From positions 1-64,000 of the forward strand of contig PUQB01000726.1 in the NCBI GenBank assembly GCA_003024785.1: 64,000 nt of DNA, in the 5' to 3' direction. Of this stretch, positions 33,480-46,339 are shown piece after piece. Numbering within the stretch: position 1 is the first letter of the stretch; every line of letters begins with the position of its first letter. The notes below the pieces were generated by a model. That model saw only the letters and a list, made by a program, of their open reading frames with translations. It was not told where the DNA came from and ran no database searches. The stretch comes from Selaginella tamariscina (lineage: Eukaryota > Streptophyta > Lycopodiopsida > Selaginellales > Selaginellaceae). The position numbers were made by a program, and so were the translations under genes.

Positions 33480-36135
33480 CATGCCTGCTCATGTATCAAT
33501 GTCGAAGGTTCCTTCTCGACAGGATCCACCTCTTATCAATTCGTCAGCACATTCATAGGCTCTCCTCACTCCTGTGCATTCACGGACTTTTGTATAGGGT
33601 TCTTCCAATCCTGTACACTCGTCAACATCAACACATGTTTTTCCTAATCTTGCCTTTTTTCATTACTTTGTTTTATTCCATCCCCCAAGATCCTTTCTCT
33701 TTTTCATTCACAATTCCCTCATTCTCCTCTCTGCATTATCACCACTATTATGTATGAACTTGCCACCTTTTCAAGTAACTTTTATGTCCTCTTCTACCTC
33801 TTTGTATTTGACTTTCCTGTTTTTTAATCTCCTTCTCCTTCTCCTACTTCTTCCCTGCCATCCAAGTATCATTCTTTTAAGATGTTTTTTATAAGCATAA
33901 AGCTGTAGTTCTTCCTATTCACAGGTCCTATGACTGTCCCATTGATCTTGCAGAGGGGAAGACTCTACCGTTCAAACCAATTTATGCATTATCACCTATA
34001 GAATTGGAAGTTCTTCGCTAGTACATCGAGGACAACTTGGCATCCAGCTTCATTTATCATTCAAAGTCCCCTGTAAGAGCACCTATCTTCTTTGTTAAGA
34101 AAAAAGATGAGAGTTTGCATTTGGTTGTGGACTATAGGGGTTTGAATTAAGTCACTATCTGAAACCAGTACCATTGCCACTCTTGATCGATTACGAGGAG
34201 CAAAGGTGTTCACAAAAACCGACTTACGAAGGGCCTACAATCTTGTACGGATTTGTCAATGCGATGAGTGGAAGATTGCCTTTTGTACAAGGTATGGACA
34301 CTTTGAATACACGGTGATGCCTTTGGAACTTACAAATGTCCCAGCTGTGTTTCAACACATGGTGAAGGACATCTTTCATGACTTCTTGGACCAGTTTGTG
34401 TGATCTACCTCGATGGCATTTTGATTTTCTCCAAGGACTAGGCAGCATATGATAAGCATGTACGACTAGTTCTACAGAAGCTTCATGAGCATGGCTTGTA
34501 TGGAAAGTTGGATTTTGAAATGGCAAAGCAGATGCATTGTCTAAGTGTTCTTACCTTGCACCGACCTCGGGAGATCCTACATACGACTGTCAAAAGTAAG
34601 TGTTGTTGGGTCCTAGTCGATTTCGGCTTGTGACATTATAGGTTTATTAGCCTCCAGCAAATTCAACACTTCTATAGGGCATTCGTTTGCAATTGGCTAT
34701 AAACGACTTAGCGAAGAATGTGTTCTCACACATTAGTCATGACATTGCAAGCTCCTCGTCCTTTAGTTCCCATACAGATTACAAGTTGTTTGTTATACAT
34801 GATGAACTCCTATACCAGAAGGGTCCTATACATTCATGTTGGTGTTTACAGGACTCATGTGGTACAGGATTGTCATGATACCCCGGCTACATGACATTTT
34901 AGTGTGGCCAAGACAATTGACTCGGTGACTTGCAACTATTGGTGGCCTAGGTTGCGAGGTTTTGTGGAAAAATTTGTACAGAGTTGTGACACCTGTAATA
35001 GATTGAAGATGCCTTGTCACGGGCCCTTTGATCTTCTTCGTCTCCTCTGCTCCTTGGAGATTCATTTATATGAATTTCCTCATAAATCTTTCTTCTTGTG
35101 GATTTGATGCAGTTCTTGTGGTGGTTGACTGTTTCACCAAATAGACTCATTTCTTGCCTTGTAACAAAACGGTTATAAGCTAGACAATTGTTGAGTTGGT
35201 GATCTGTGAAGTGTTCTGACATTATGGTCTTCCTAAGAGCATTATTCCAATCGAGACTCACAATTCATGTCTAAATTTTGGCGAGAGCTTCTTCAAAATT
35301 TATAAGTTAAAGTGGATCTTTTTTGAGGATATCATCCGCAAACAGATGGGCAGTCAGAACGCACAATTCAGACCTTGGAACAATATCTTCGTTGCTTCAT
35401 CAATTACCAATAGGACAATGGGTTGGACCTTCTTCCTATATAACAACTCTGTTCACGCATTTACAGGCCAGACACCTTTCTTTGCTCTTACATGTTATCA
35501 TCCACTTTTTAACTTTGCTCCTCCTGCTTCTCCTTTTTCAGCTTCTACAGTATAGGATCGTCTCTAGTATCTTCGTCAGGTATAGGATGATCTTTGAATT
35601 CATGTTCAACAGGCACAGGAATGGTACAAGCGTCACGTTAATGCTCATTGTTAGCCGGCACTTGCATACAAAGTTGATGATCTCATGTGGCTTCTTCATC
35701 GGCATATCAACACCAACATGCCTTCTTTTAAGTTGGATTTTCAACGATTGGGCCCTTATAGGATTGCGGCTAAGGTCAATCTTGTAACTTTCTGACTAGA
35801 GCTACCATTTACTGTGAAACTTCATTATGTGTTTCACACCTTTTTGTTGGAACTGTATCATCCTTTTTCTCTTCTTGGTCGTGCTTCTTCTCCTCCCCCT
35901 TCTGTGGTCATTAACGATGAACCTGAGTACAAAGTTGCAACCATTATTGATTCTCGTCTTCATTGCTGCCAACTTCAATACTTGGTGGATTAGAAAGGTT
36001 ATTTGCTTACCGATCGCACTTGAGAACCTGCATCCAATTTACTCCATACTTCTTCCAAGGTTGCTGCATTTCATCAACATTATCATGCTAAACCAAGTCC
36101 TAGGACCCGTGGAACTCGTTCTTAGGGAGAAGGGT
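33480..36135 (+). pseudogene. Chromovirus A pol relic, copy 2
   Basis: RT at about 33893-34540: [57 protein letters not shown]. The YxDD-box region is frameshifted by a missing base near 34400. Integrase at about 34890-35560: NYWWPRLRGFVEKFVQSCDTCNRLK (split here as NYWWPRLRG and SCDTCNRLK), then HPQTDGQSER in another frame. Chromodomain-like C-terminus at 35905-36110, with EYKVATIIDSRL, QLQYLVD and EPASNLLHTSS; its two conserved tryptophans are stops. Several positions differ from copy 1, so both have decayed since duplication. Confidence 0.82.
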
Positions 36136-36510
36136 TTTCATGACCCGATACAAAATACATGATATGCTTATAGGATACGACATACAAAATACATGATACA
36201 GGATACGGGATACATGATATGCCTATAGGATATACCTACAAGATATGCCTATAAGATATGCTTACAGGATATACTTACAGGATAAGGGATATTATTTTTA
36301 GCTCATGCCTAGATTAGCTCTTGGAGTATCATTTTTAGCTTATGCCTAGATTAGCTCTTGGAGTTGTGAGTATAAAAGCTTCGACCTAATTATTGTACAA
36401 TCAGTTATTATAAACACTAGTCATTTTATAATCATTTTGTTTTGTTCCTTACTCTTGCTTTGCTCTTGAGTCACCTTGTTCTCATCCTGCTCTTGGGTCG
36501 TGGCTTGACA
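36136..36510 (+). repeat. 3' LTR of chromovirus A, copy 2
   Basis: Counterpart of 3183-3570, with a changed first few bases (TTTCATGACCCGATAC) and the same end GGCTTGACA. A TATAAAAG box lies near 36371. It is followed at 36511 by B2 sequence, the same junction as in unit 1, showing that the A insertion predates the duplication. Confidence 0.8.
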
Positions 36511-36597
36511 CTTGAGTGCATCCATTCGACTTTCTATTTTTGCTGAATATCATTATTTCTTGTAATTAATGAACTTATTTCCTTTTGCTACTAGGTC
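36511..36597 (-). mobile_element. Gypsy B2 fragment between A and B1, unit 2
   Basis: Same as 3571-3660. It ends with AGGTC (36593-36597), the B1 target duplication. Confidence 0.75.
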
Positions 36598-37520
36598 TGT
36601 CAGAGTTTTTACTTGGTGCCACAAAGGCGGCTCGCCAGGTCCAACCCTAGAATCCACTCTTTGGAAACCCACGAAATCTGGTAAAGTAATCCGTATTAGG
36701 AACCCAACCCTTAAGAACTTAAGCCCCTAGCTAACCAAGTCCATGAACGAGGCTCACCTTGTCAATCAAGACACGCAAACTAGTCGAGCTACAGGTATCG
36801 TTCCTAGCTTGGCGTGGTTGAGGCGGCCGGAGCAAGACCTCAACCACTAGTTTTGCGGAACGTGAACTAAGCAATGCCTTTTGAGCTTGCGAGTAGGTTT
36901 TTGGGCCAAGGAATTTGACTAACTCCTTGGAAGTAATGTACCCCTATCACAAGGCAAGATCCTGTCAATGGTAAGGATAGTCTAACCCAAAGGTGGGACG
37001 TGCTCTTGTCGTGTGGAAGTTTGGGCGGCAATAGAGGGTTGCTCCTTGACGACACAAGCTTAGCTTGCACAGTAGGAGGTTAACGAGTTCTCTTTTGAAC
37101 CCAGGAAGCCTCCCTACATATACTCTACCTTAATTATGTGATAGAGCCCCCTCCCCCCCATGTTTTCCTAAATGAGTAAGTGGGCTGGCATGGAAATGCC
37201 AGCCCTTAGTGAAAATGGAGTTTAGGGCATGGGATTAGGTCATCCCTAGGGGTGTCCCTAACCCATTTTTGACAAGCTATACTTTTAACGGAAAACCTAC
37301 TTTTTGAACGTCAAACCAGGGGAAAGTTTTCTAGAAAGTAAGTACTACCTTGCCTAGAGTTTCTTGAGGTATTTAGTGAGACAGCCGATCGGACTACCCC
37401 TAAACACTTAAGTGCACTAATCAGGTTGTTTTTCACTACAACTAGGGTTTGTCACACATCTCGGTAGGTAACAACAATCAAACCCCAAAGTAAAGGGTCG
37501 AGTCAGTAAAAACTATGGCA
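36598..37520 (-). repeat. 3' LTR of B1 copy 2
   Basis: About 0.92 kb, CTATGGCA side at 37520 to TGTCAGAG side at 36598 (plus-strand reading). The TRIM empty site is at about 36790-36800. Confidence 0.85.
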
Positions 37521-37899
37521 CACTCCCCGCCTTTGAAAATGTCAACGTCCTCGTTGATGTCTAACTCCAAGACTAGACTAAGTTAGGAAAAATTAACTGA
37601 AAACTAATGTTAATCACTTTATGCGGAGTCAGCAAAAAGTTCACAAGTTTTATTACCCTCCTTGCATTACGCAAAGCCAAGTACTTTAAAACCGTCATTC
37701 ACTAAGCAACAATTCAGCTGCCGAAGGCACCACCTGTGACAAGAAGTCACTTGGAGACCTTTTGCATGTCTGCAAAGTCTATCACCCGATACAGACAATA
37801 AGTTAGTTAATTTCTTTAAGTTAATTAGAATTTATATTGGAGGCCTCTAGTTAAGGTTGTCTGTTGGCCCCTAGGTTAAAAAGAAATAAGTTCACTTTA

Positions 37900-40800
37900 T
37901 TTCTCATCATCATTACCAACAGTTTGAGACCTCGCCTCAAACTCATTCACTACCTCCATTGCGTTATGTAGATTCTCCAATGGTTTCATGTCGAGTCAAA
38001 CCCTTTTACTTAACAAGATTCTTGTTTATGTTTTCACAACCCTCGGCGTTTAATATCCTTTGCATCCAAAATTGACTCAACTTCAAACTCTTTCGTATCG
38101 CCGACAGCTCAGGAAGCAGACGTAAGTTTTCATATCTCTGTGGATGTTTCTCATCCTTGTGAAATGGCTTGAGGAAATTGACATGAAACACATTGTGTAT
38201 TGCTCCCAACTAAAGGAAGATCTAACCCATAAGCCACTTTTCCTACTTGCTTCACCACCTCCTATGGACCTATGTAGTGCAATAGAAACTTCCTCGAAAG
38301 AGTCATTGGAACCTTCAGGTTTTTGGTACTCAGCAATACCATATCCCCAACCTCATACTCTACATCCCACCAATGTTTATCGTACTGCTAACGATACCTT
38401 TCTTATGTTGCAGCCATCTCTTGACAAGTAGCTTCCCATGTCCGATACAATTGTCCAGTGAACTCTAATACAGATGGAACTCAATTGACATTATCTTTTG
38501 GTAACACCGTACTCTAAGGAATACCACCCTTATTCCCAATTAACACTTCCATTGGGCTACATCCGATCGCAGTGTGTGTCGAGTTATTGTAACATATCTC
38601 AGCCATATCCAAGTGTTCAGCTCAATCAAGTTGATCACCTTGAACATAGCATCTGAGATAGTCCTCGACTTGTTGGTTCACTCTCTTCGTTTGACCATCC
38701 GTTTACGAATGGTAAGCTTTACTGAACTTCAGCATTGTGCTAAACTGCTTAAATAACGTTCCCCAAAATTTGCCCGTAAATCGAGGATCCCAATCTAAGA
38801 TTATCGTTTTCGGTAGCCTACATACTCTTACGACTTCGTGGGAGAATAACTTTGTTGCTTGAATTGCATTCACTTTCTCTATAGTTGGAATGAAATGAAT
38901 AACCTTTGAAAATCGATCAACCACCACCATGAGTGCGTTAACCACAAGATTTTGGCAATCATGATAAAATCCAAAGTAACACTTTGAAATGGCCACTCTG
39001 GAATTGGTAGACACTACAACTTCCCAGCTCATTTTTGCAACTGATTCTTCACTTGTTAACATGTTGGGCATGTCTTAACATATTTGGCAACATCGTCTAT
39101 CATACCCACCAATAGAATCCTTGTTTTAATAAAGCCAATGTCTTATGCCTTCCACCATTTCCTGCCAAGGAACGTCATGATGCTTTCTTAACAGCCTCTC
39201 CCTCTATGTCCCTTTTGGAACATAGAGTCTCTTTTCTTTATAATAAAGAACTCCATCGCATACAACAAAGTGCGCCCATTTGAGTGCATCCATTCGACTT
39301 TTTATTCCTGCTGGAACATTACCATCTTTTTTCATAACTGATGAACTTGTTTCTCTTTGCTACCAGGTTTAGAGCCTCCTTAGCAAATTTGTCCTGAGGA
39401 TATGCCGTCACAAATTCATTTACCAAAGTTGACACAGGTGCCGACATAATACGAAGATGACCCTTCCTACTGAGTGCATCACTACCACATTGTCCTTTCC
39501 CACTTTATGTTGATTTATGCTAAATCATGCCAACTTCTGTTGCCATCTAGCATACTTTTGATAGCTTCGGCTGCGTTTCAAAATACCTTAGAGTTACACT
39601 ATCTGTCCAAACCACAGTGCCATGACTTGGAAGATAATGACGCCAATACTCCAAGGAAGCAACAATAGCATACATCTCCTTTTCGTGAGTAGGCCATCGA
39701 GTTTGCGGGCATCTAACTTTTCGAGAAAAAGGACACTGGATGTCCTTTCTGTTGCAATACACCACCAATTGCAAAGTCGGAAGCGTCACATTCTACTTCA
39801 AAGGGATCTTCAAAGATGGGCAACTGCAAAACTGGCTCAGAAGAGATAGCCTCTTTGAGTTTGACGAATGCACGTTGGCACTCTGGAGTCCAATGCCATG
39901 GAATGTTTTCGTAAGATCTGTCAATGGGGCCGCTATTTGAGTAACCCTTTATGAATCTTCGGTAATACCCTTCAGACCAAGAAATGATCTAACTTCATGC
40001 ACGTCTTTTAAAGTCATCCACTCAGTAATAGCTTGAATTTTCTTTGGTCCATGGCAACCTCCCCACCTGAGATCAAGTGTCCCAAGAAATCTATCTTGGT
40101 TTGACCAAATGCGCACTTGCTTTCTTTAGCATACAACTGGTTCTCTCTCAACCTCTGAAACACTTTTTCTAAGTGTTCCACATGTTCCTCAATTGTCGAA
40201 CTGAAAACAGAATGTCATCAATATACACCACTACGAACTCGTCTAGATAGTCTCTAAACACATCATCCATCATTGTGCAAAAAGTTGCTGGAGCATTGCA
40301 CAACCCGAATGGCAAGACTAGAAACTCAAATGATCCATAACGCGTTAAAAGCGGTCTTCTCAATGTCATTCTCTGCTACCGAATCTGATGGTACCCAGAC
40401 CTCAAGTCTATTCTTGAAAAATACTTTGCTTTCGATATATCAAATAAGTCGTCCACTCGTGGAAGAGGATACTTATTTTGATAGTTATCGCATTCACTCG
40501 ATAGTCCACACACATTCGCATGTACCATCCTTTTTCATTATAAACAAGATAGGTGCACCATACAGCGATCGACTAGGTCGAATGTGTCCTCGACCAATCA
40601 ATTCTATCAGCTGTCTCTTCAATTCTACTAACTCTTGAGGATTCAACCGATATGGGGCTCTTGCCGGTGGAGACGAACCTGGCAAAATCTCTATCTGTGG
40701 TCCACACTCGACGTGGAGGTAACTCGGGCGGCAAGTCTTTGGCAACACCTTAAACATGTTCAAGACTTCCAAAATAGGTTCGGAAACAGATTCTTGACCA

Positions 40801-41250
40801 TCTCCTATTTTGACTTCACAGTATCCAAAACCATTGCAAGAAACACGTTCCGATGTCTAACGCCTTACGCAACTGAGTTAAGGTAAGGAAACATAGGATT
40901 CCAATCCTTATCAGTTAGCGTTTCCATTTTGAGCGTTGTTTTTCTAATGTCCTCTTTATCTATGCAAGCGTGATTCGATTATCTCCAAACCCTCATTTCG
41001 ATTACATGTTTATGGAACCATTATACCCAAAACAAAGTCAAACCCCGTCATATTCAAGACAACTAAGTCTAGCTTAGCCTTCCAATCTTTGATTTGGACA
41101 GGAACTGCCCTTGCTATATTATTAGTATTTTGAGAACCTTTGCCAAAATTGATCTTTATTTCACACATCTTTATTACATCCAAATTCAATCGACGAGCTA
41201 GACTAGTCGATATGAAGTTGTATTTTGCTCCAGTATCAATTATCATTCGA
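37900..41250 (-). pseudogene. B1 copy 2 pol
   Basis: Same domain order as copy 1. Protease IIDTGAKYNFIST at 41246 leftward. RT at 40772-40100, with [34 protein letters not shown] and VVVYIDDI. RNase H near 39789-39560 with MYAIVASLEYWRHYL and WTDS. Integrase at 39071-38703, with DRFSKVIHFIPTIEKV and FTGKFWGTLFKQF. C-terminal GAIHNVFHVNFLKPFHKDEK at 38209. The chromodomain-like tail lies at about 38110-37920 and is deleted in part near 37990. Many small indels. Confidence 0.85.
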
Positions 41251-42239
41251 ACTCAGTCCCCTCGTATCATTCATGTCAAATATAAAGGGTCAATTTTGTC
41301 TTAAATAGCAAATAAGGCAGGTTGTTTTGACACAACATTACCTCTTTTAACTCATCTTCCGGATCTTTAAGCGTTTCTGGTTCAGCAACTTCCTCTTCTA
41401 CCATAGCCTTGAAATGACCCAATTGTTATGAGGGTGCTCGACATTGTCGAGCGACATGACCAGGTTTGTTACAATTATATCATGTTGGAACCTCACATGT
41501 GGATTGCAAGGGAGCAGACTTTGGAGCTGAGCTTGCCTTGCCTGCTGAGGTGTGGTAATGCTAACGGTTTCCGAGATCCAATGGGTCTTGATGTATCTAA
41601 AAACTTAGAACTACCGACAAAGGGACTTGCACTTCAATTCAATGGTGACTGATTTGGTCGTCTATCAAACCTTTTGAACCCAGACTTTGGAGGAAAACTC
41701 CTTGGTTTAGGTTTTGCTTCCTCCCCTTTGTACAAGTCTTCTAACGACATTCCATAAGCAATCTTTTGAGCTGCCTCTTGACATTCCCGATAGCTTGTTG
41801 GATTGTACCTTAAGATTTCCTTTTGTGTCTTCTCATTCAAGCTAGCCATGAAGTAACTTCGAGCTTCATCATCACTCATATTTAGCACCAATCGCTGTAC
41901 ACTTTCGAATCGATAAACGTGGTCCATTGGACTTTTCTGAACTCCCTGTTGACAAACCTGACTCTGAGTCATGCTTCTTCTTTTTTTTCCGTGTATTTAG
42001 TTGCAGAACATCTGGCACTGCAGTATTCGTCGAAATCCGAACAACAACATTATCGATTCGGTCGTTCAACCCAAAACTTCCCCTTGAAGTTCGTTTAGGG
42101 CATCCATCATTATTTCTCACCAACTAGGTCGTTGTTTAACTCTAAAGGGTCGACCTAGATCAGCCTCATCCATCTCCTCATTTTGGGCCTCTACGACAGC
42201 CCTCTCTGCCTCAGGCTCTAGTTGCTTTCTTTTACTCAT
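41251..42239 (-). pseudogene. B1 copy 2 gag
   Basis: Start complementary to 42237-42239 (MSKRKQLEPEAERAVVEAQ). The gag core is seen at 41972-41640, with MDHVYRFESVQRLVLNMSDD and ARSYFMASLNEKTQKEIL followed by YNPTSYRECQEAAQKIAYG, then MSLEDLYKGEEAKPKPRS. CCHC-like CNKPGHVARQC lies at about 41470-41435. A deletion at about 41950 joins the acidic stretch to the core (loss relative to copy 1 at 10350-10660). Confidence 0.78.
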
Positions 42240-42554
42240 TGTATTGAACCCTAGTTTCAACACTCGGAGAATATGCTTGGAATATTCCCAATATGAAGTT
42301 GGAAACAGCCTGCACATGTTGTACACCCACACACATCGGCTTGAACTAGCATAAGACTTTCGGACATACCTAGAATCTCACGCCGACTCACTGAGCAAGT
42401 GTTCCCCGAAGTTTGATAATTCACAGGATCAAACTCTCTACACAGAATACAGACATGTCAACCGAAAGCGATAGAGTAGATCAGGAATTTAGAGTTATCT
42501 AAACACTAAAACACCTTATGACTTAAGGCAGTCCTACTGACCACAGAGAACTTG

Positions 42555-42567
42555 CTCCGATACCAAC
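42555..42567 (-). other. Primer binding site of B1 copy 2
   Basis: Complement GTTGGTATCGGAG(C), tRNA-Met type, immediately inside the 5' LTR. Confidence 0.8.
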
Positions 42568-43537
42568 TGTCAGAGTTTTTACTTGGTGCCACAAAGGTGG
42601 CTCGTCAGGTGCCAACCCTAGAATCCACTCTCTGGAAACCCCATGGAATCTAGTAAAGTAACCCGTATTAGGAACCCAACCCTTAGGAACTTAAGCCCCT
42701 AGCTAACCAAGTCCATGAACGAGGCTCACCTTGTGAATTAGGACACGGAAACTAGCCGAGTTATAGGTATCGTTCCTAGCTTGGCGTGGTTGAGGCAACC
42801 GGAGCAAGGTCTCAATCACTAGTTCTGCAAAACGTGAACTCGGGCAATGCCTTTTGAGCTTGCAAGTAGGTTTTTAGGCCAAGGAATTTGACTAACTCCT
42901 TGGAAGTAACGTACCCCTATCACAAAGGCAAAATCCTGTCAATGATAAGGATAGTTTAACCCAAAGGTGGGACGTACCCCTGTCGTGTAAAAGTTTGGGC
43001 GGCACAACAAAGGGTTGCGCCTTGATGACACAAGCTTAGCTTGCACTAATAGGAGGTTAACAAACTCTCTTTTGAACCCAGGAAGCGTCACACATATACT
43101 ATACCTTAATTATGTGATGGAGCCCCCCACCCTATTTTCCTAAATGAGTAAGTGGGCTGGCACAAAAATGCTAGTCCTTAATGAAAATGAGTTGTCCTAA
43201 CCTAACTCTAAACCTAACCCCTAGGGGCGTGGGGTTAGGGCAACCCTAGGGTTAGGTCAACGCTAGGGTGTCCCTAACCCTTTTTTGACAAGCTATACTT
43301 TTAACGGAAAACCTACTTTCGGAACGTCAAACCAGGGGAGAGTTTTCTAAAAGGTAAGTACTACCTTCGCTTAGAGTTTCTCGAGGTACCTAGTGACAGC
43401 CAACCGGACTACCCCTAAACACTTAAGTGCACTAAACAGGGCTGTTTCTCACTATAACTATGTTTCGTCACACATCTCAATAAGTACAATAGTCAAACCC
43501 CAAAGTAAAGGGTTGAGTCATAGTAAAAACTATGACA
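42568..43537 (-). repeat. 5' LTR of B1 copy 2
   Basis: 970 bp. It includes the uninterrupted counterpart of the 14.4-kb element's target (CAGAGTTTTTACTTGG at 42571-42586). It contains internal CCTAACCCTA-like words near 43195-43270. Confidence 0.86.
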
Positions 43538-44170
43538 AAGTCTAAGGCCTCCTTAGCAAACTCATCATGAGGATATGCCATCACAAATTCATTTACTAAA
43601 GTTTACACTTGTACTGACATAATATGAAGATGTCCCTTTCTACTAAGTGTGTCAGTTACCACATTGTCTTTTCCAAATTTATATTTGATTTCAGGCTGAA
43701 ATCAAGCGAACTTCTGCTGCCATCTAGCATACTTCAGTAATAGCTTCAACTGCATTTTAAAGTATCTCAAGTTACATTATTGGTCCAAACCTCATTGCCA
43801 TGACTTGGAAGATAATTACGCCAATACTCCAAAGAAGAAACAATAGCATATACTTCTTTTCGTGAGTAAGCTATTGAATTTGTGCAACATTTAACTTTCT
43901 TTAAGAAAAAGGACATTGAATGTTCTTTCTGCTACAATACACCACCAATTGCAAAGTCAGAAGCGTCACACTCTATTTCAAATGGATCTTCAAAAATTGG
44001 CAATTGCAAATTTGGCTTAGCAGAAATAGCTTCTTTGAGTTTAACGAATGCCCGTTGGTACTCTAAAGTTCAATGTTATGAAATGTTCTTCGTGAGATTG
44101 TCAACGGTGCTACTATCTTTGATAAATCTTTTATGAATTTACAGTAATACTCTATTAGTCAAGAAATGAT
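43538..44170 (-). pseudogene. Gypsy B2 pol relic, left of the LTR insertion
   Basis: RNase H/RT-region remnant, sister of 26663-27290. It ends in ATGAT (44166-44170), the duplication of the inserted LTR element. It resumes at 51774. Confidence 0.78.
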
Positions 44171-44835
44171 TGGTTGACGGTGGCCTGTCATCACGGCCAA
44201 CCGGCAGGTTTCCCATCGGCACGGACGAGTGGCTAGACGAAGTGCCGGATTAAGGGAGGTACTTCAGGTACGGACTGATGGTGACCGGTGTCAGGCGGCG
44301 GCGTAAGCGGGCAAAGATCCGATCGTCCAGACCAACTACCCAGGGTACGAAGGACAACACGCGTGGGGAGGCGCATAAATATGACAGGCAAGACTCTGTC
44401 ATCAGGCGGCAAACCAGTGGGAGAGTGCCACCTATAGCTAGGATTTAGTGGTAGATACCCACTATATAAGCCGGAAGGCTAGTAGTGGGTCGGGGTCTTC
44501 TAGGAGTCAAGTCTGCGTCTTATATCTTGCTCCCCTATCAGAGATAGTTTGTACTCAGACAGGCAATATATATCCATTTTCCTTCTATTCACCGCTTGCC
44601 CGATTCCTGGGCCCCACAACGCTCTCTACCCAATCATCTCAGTAGAACTCCCCCTTACCTGTACACGGACCCTCGCGGCGTCTGGGTAGAGGCCATCCAA
44701 TACTTCCCATTACTCCTGAGGTAAGGCCCGGCGTACCGGCCGAACCCCAGAGTTGGACGCCCTCAATAGTGTCTTGGCGACCACTACAGTTTCCTGAGAA
44801 GCACCACATCTGGCTTGTGGAGTCCTCGACGACCA
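44171..44835 (+). repeat. 5' LTR of the gag-only element
   Basis: 665 bp. A promoter-like CCCACTATATAAGCCGG lies at 44458-44474 (TATA box). It is very similar to 51094-51773, which has a 15-20 bp extra stretch near 51515 (CACCAGCATGCACTCCCC). Confidence 0.88.
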
Positions 44836-46330
44836 TTTGTGGCGACAATGGAGGGATAGGTAGTACACACATATGGAGTTCACTATAGCAAGTAGAGTGG
44901 CGGCTCGACAAAGAGCCATGATTAACTCATTCGAGCAAATAAAGATTAACAAGCAACAGCTGACCAGGAGAATGTGACGGGCCGGCCGAGGGAGATTGAT
45001 GGACGGCGGCGATGCACCTCGGTTGCCGCAATCGGCCCCTACCTCACCTACCCAAGGGAACGACGGTAACGCCACATGGCCGAATCTCCGAGCAGCAGTA
45101 AACTCGGCACACCAGCGGCAGAGGCGGTCGCACGCTGCTGACAACAAAGAAGGATATGAAGGAACTGCAGCACGTCCGGACGACAATCCAGGCACGGCAG
45201 CATGCGGGTATGATTAGCACCCGGATGGGCAACTTCGCCCGATAGTAACCTACGACGTAGAGTGGGACGGATGGCAAGATGATGAAAGCCCTCCGCCTCT
45301 CAACGTAGGCAAAAGTGATGGCCACGAAGAGCCCCCATACCAACAAGCAGAACTAGTGTTTGACGAGTACCCCCGAAGGAGGAAACCTCGCCCAGGACAA
45401 CCCTAGGAGAGGGCAGGCCTGCAACGAAGGCAAGAATCTCAAGGGGGCGAAAGCAACACGGATAGTGATAGAGGACGTGAGCTAGAAGCCCAGCGTAACC
45501 AGCACCACGATGGAGATAAGATAGAAAACCCAAGGCCATCGTCACCCATCAAGGTGACGCGGGGGGCCCGTGTCTGCCCGGAAAGAGGGGAGGAAGAGCC
45601 TCATCCGGGAAGCCCAAGTAGGGAGGGGCATCGATTGCCAATAAGGCAACCTCTACACCAGGATTTCAACTGATCGGACAACGCAGCAGGTTAGGGTGGT
45701 TACCAGGATGGAACCCAAGGCTTTAGAAGGCCGGGGTACACCTGGGCGGCCGCCTACGCGAAGGCGACTGGATGTCGATGAGCTGACGGACTGGGAGGAG
45801 GCACCAAAAGAGGGTCGCACAGTGGCTACCTTGGAGAAGGGACGAGAGGAATTCGTCCAAGGGCAGGAGAGATTCGCCCAAGCGACTAGTATCGCACCAG
45901 CCCTGCGAGGGAAATCCGCCAGGGCACATAGCAGAGCCGCAACCATTACCAGATGGGGGATACCGTCTCGGGGGAGGAGGAATCGCCCCATCAATCACGA
46001 CCGTCTAGACATTGCGAGGGAATCTGCGCACGGTCATACAAAACTACTCGCTGGAGAAGGGAAAACTGTCCAGCCAAGGTAAGCTACGCCACCAGCCGTC
46101 AGGTTGGTCCGCGGCAGGGGCCCCCGAGGGACAACCGGGAGAAGCCCGTCCTTGTCACCCACCCTCAACGGGAGGGCAGGGCCGCGAGGAAGGAGAAAGG
46201 TGCCGCAGAATACCAGGGCGTGGACTACACCATGTCCGAAGCGGAGGGTCCGGATCGGAACAACTCTCAGGCACAACGGGACGCCATGGGAGTCGACCCG
46301 GTCACCTTATTAGCCCAAGCGCTCAATCGG
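44836..46330 (+). other. Long leader of the gag-only element
   Basis: GC-rich. It contains overlapping short frames (for example 45696-46082 and 45953-46336), none with a recognised domain. They are basic and Arg/Pro-rich. The end (VDPVTLLAQALNRM at 46290-46335) leads into gag and may be its N-terminus in frame-shifted form. Confidence 0.5.
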
Positions 46331-46339
46331 ATGTAGGAG

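Larger units (their letters stand above)
36598..43537 (-). mobile_element. Chromovirus B1, copy 2 (full structure, 6.9 kb)
   Basis: Complete layout on the minus strand: 5' LTR 42568-43537, PBS 42555-42567, gag, protease, RT, RNase H, integrase, chromodomain, PPT (complement of CACTCCCCGCC at 37521) and 3' LTR 36598-37520. The flanks are AGGTC at 36593-36597 and AAGTC at 43538-43542, a target duplication with one later change. It is neither TRIM- nor transposon-interrupted, so it is the reference for both empty sites. Its LTRs differ at many positions, so the insertion is not recent. Confidence 0.88.

Noticed and set aside
44639-45545. Minus-strand frames of 80-160 residues in the gag-only element
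   Set aside because: Long antisense frames are expected in GC-rich DNA. Gag and LTR structure fix the plus strand, and the two LTRs give the same antisense frame.
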